From assembly GCA_020355145.1 (NCBI GenBank), contig CP070660.1, positions 818,746 to 824,634 of the forward strand: a stretch of DNA of 5,889 nucleotides, read 5' to 3'. The DNA comes from Deltaproteobacteria bacterium (lineage in GTDB: Bacteria > Desulfobacterota > DSM-4660 > Desulfatiglandales > B25-G16). The notes beneath the pieces are model-generated. The model was given only the letters and a program-made list of their open reading frames with translations. It was not told the origin of the DNA and did not search any database. How positions within the stretch are numbered: position 1 is the first letter of the stretch; each line of letters begins with the position of its first letter. This document shows, piece after piece, positions 5,526-5,889 of the stretch. Made by a program: the position numbers and the translations under genes.

Positions 5526-5551
5526 GTCACAAACTGTCACATTTCGTCACA
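5526..5551 (+). repeat. Three GTCACA repeats at an exact 10-base period
   Basis: GTCACA occurs at 5526-5531, 5536-5541 and 5546-5551; the first two are preceded by CT and the third by TC. On the minus strand this reads TGTGAC every 10 bases. Such helical phasing suggests a protein-binding array on one face of the DNA, for example recombinase or regulator sites. The region is otherwise non-coding, apart from overlapping the end of a minus-strand fragment. Confidence 0.5.
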
Positions 5552-5674
5552 AAAAACCTTGGAGCTTCTCGTAATCGTCAGGTTGCAAGACGGCTTATAG
5601 GTGTCCTGCACGAAGAGCTCCGGGGCATCCTCGATCACCCTTCCCTTTGAAACCTTAGAAGCATTGCGGAAATA
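5537..5674 (-). other. Coding-like minus-strand fragment, 45 codons, unidentified
   Basis: Between two in-frame stops the minus strand encodes a peptide containing YFRNASKVSKGRVIEDAPEL and then FVQDTYKPSC. The mix of residues, with RVIEDAPELFVQDTY in particular, looks like a once-functional protein. There is no ATG near its 5' end and no ribosome binding site. Probably a gene remnant. The last codons run into the phased GTCACA repeats. I do not recognise the family. Confidence 0.25.
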
Positions 5675-5724
5675 TCACAGCTTAGAAATAGCATGGTGGG
5701 GGTGCTAGTATAGTTTACAGTGAC

Positions 5725-5802
5725 TTAAATATGCTCCCAAATGAAGGCAGCCATGAAGCCAGCAATAAAACCGATAGTAAATGCTATTAAAATAGTTATC
5801 AT
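5725..5802 (-). CDS. Candidate single-pass membrane microprotein, 25 aa
   Basis: The ORF starts at ATG 5802-5800 and ends at TAA 5727-5725. The peptide is almost one transmembrane helix (MITILIAFTIGFIAGFMAAF) with a short IWEHI tail, and it includes a GFIAG motif of the GxxxG helix-packing type. A purine-rich AGAAGAGG lies 11 bases or more upstream, farther than ideal. A four-codon mini-ORF (ATG at 5813, MKQK, TGA at 5801-5799) overlaps its start codon as ATGA and could couple translation. It is too short for statistical support; hydrophobic composition and placement are the only evidence. Confidence 0.35.
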   Translation of the reverse strand: MITILIAFTIGFIAGFMAAFIWEHI

Positions 5803-5889
5803 TTCTGTTTCATCCTCTTCTTATATCTTTCAAATCCAATCCAATTACTCAGGGGCCTGCATCCTTAGAGAGGCTTGAGTTCGGATTCG

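Larger units (their letters stand above)
5449..5889. other. Gap after the signalling operon, no long gene
   Basis: This 441-base stretch holds no ORF of ordinary size on either strand. I see no clear rho-independent terminator for the upstream operon; GCTG (5449-5452) and CAGC (5460-5463) form only a weak stem without a T run. Its contents are listed separately: phased GTCACA repeats, a coding-like minus-strand fragment and a possible membrane microprotein. It looks like remnant-rich accessory sequence. Confidence 0.5.

Noticed and set aside
5526..5551. CRISPR array
   Set aside because: The repeats are six bases long with four-base gaps, far too short for CRISPR repeats and spacers, and no cas gene is present.
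5689..5712. TAGCA...TGCTA hairpin
   Set aside because: The stem is only five base pairs and has no T run or associated gene end; too weak to call a terminator.
5868..5889. tRNA T-arm-like GAGTTCGGATTCG at the right edge
   Set aside because: The loop would read TTCGGAT, lacking the conserved A after the purine, and no acceptor or anticodon arm is visible upstream.

Overview
The window is a bacterial chromosomal segment, probably from a deltaproteobacterium (Desulfobacterota) or a close relative. This rests on the lactate-dehydrogenase-like malate dehydrogenase, a thioredoxin reductase with a Cys-rich C-terminal FAD motif, and an HDOD plus receiver/GGDEF signalling cluster, all familiar in that group. 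The assignment is inference from family resemblance; no search was run and no rRNA marker is present.

Left part (1-960): on the minus strand lies a decayed insertion sequence. It is the C-terminal two thirds of an IS630-family DDE transposase (about 118-797), with a reading-frame break at a run of seven A. Its upstream end is fused to the first half of a MazE/AbrB-type antitoxin gene (about 798-885), itself frame-broken. That gene still has a ribosome binding site, a good sigma70-type promoter and an operator-like inverted repeat (905-946). The 117 bases beyond the transposase stop are an open frame running off the window edge.

Middle part (960-3215): two intact metabolic and redox genes on the plus strand, mdh (NAD malate dehydrogenase) and trxB (thioredoxin reductase). 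The 171-base gap between them holds a coding-like fragment with no clear start and a nested hairpin with a T-rich tail. A 32-codon ORF overlaps the trxB stop.

Right part (3286-5448): a three-gene plus-strand signalling operon with 4-base start/stop overlaps (GTGA, then ATGA). It encodes a 104-aa protein with a domain like the N-terminal cap of HD-GYP proteins, an HDOD protein, and a diguanylate-cyclase-like protein whose receiver domain lacks the phosphoacceptor Asp. A plausible reading is a phosphorylation-independent module acting around cyclic di-GMP, but no ligand or output is visible in the sequence.

Right edge (5449-5889): no long gene. It contains three GTCACA repeats at a 10-base period, a 45-codon coding-like minus-strand fragment, and a candidate 25-aa membrane microprotein on the minus strand.

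No complete new defence or mobile system is visible. The least ordinary items are the antitoxin/transposase chimera with its intact control region, the small-protein/HDOD/pseudo-receiver-GGDEF operon, and the small ORFs.
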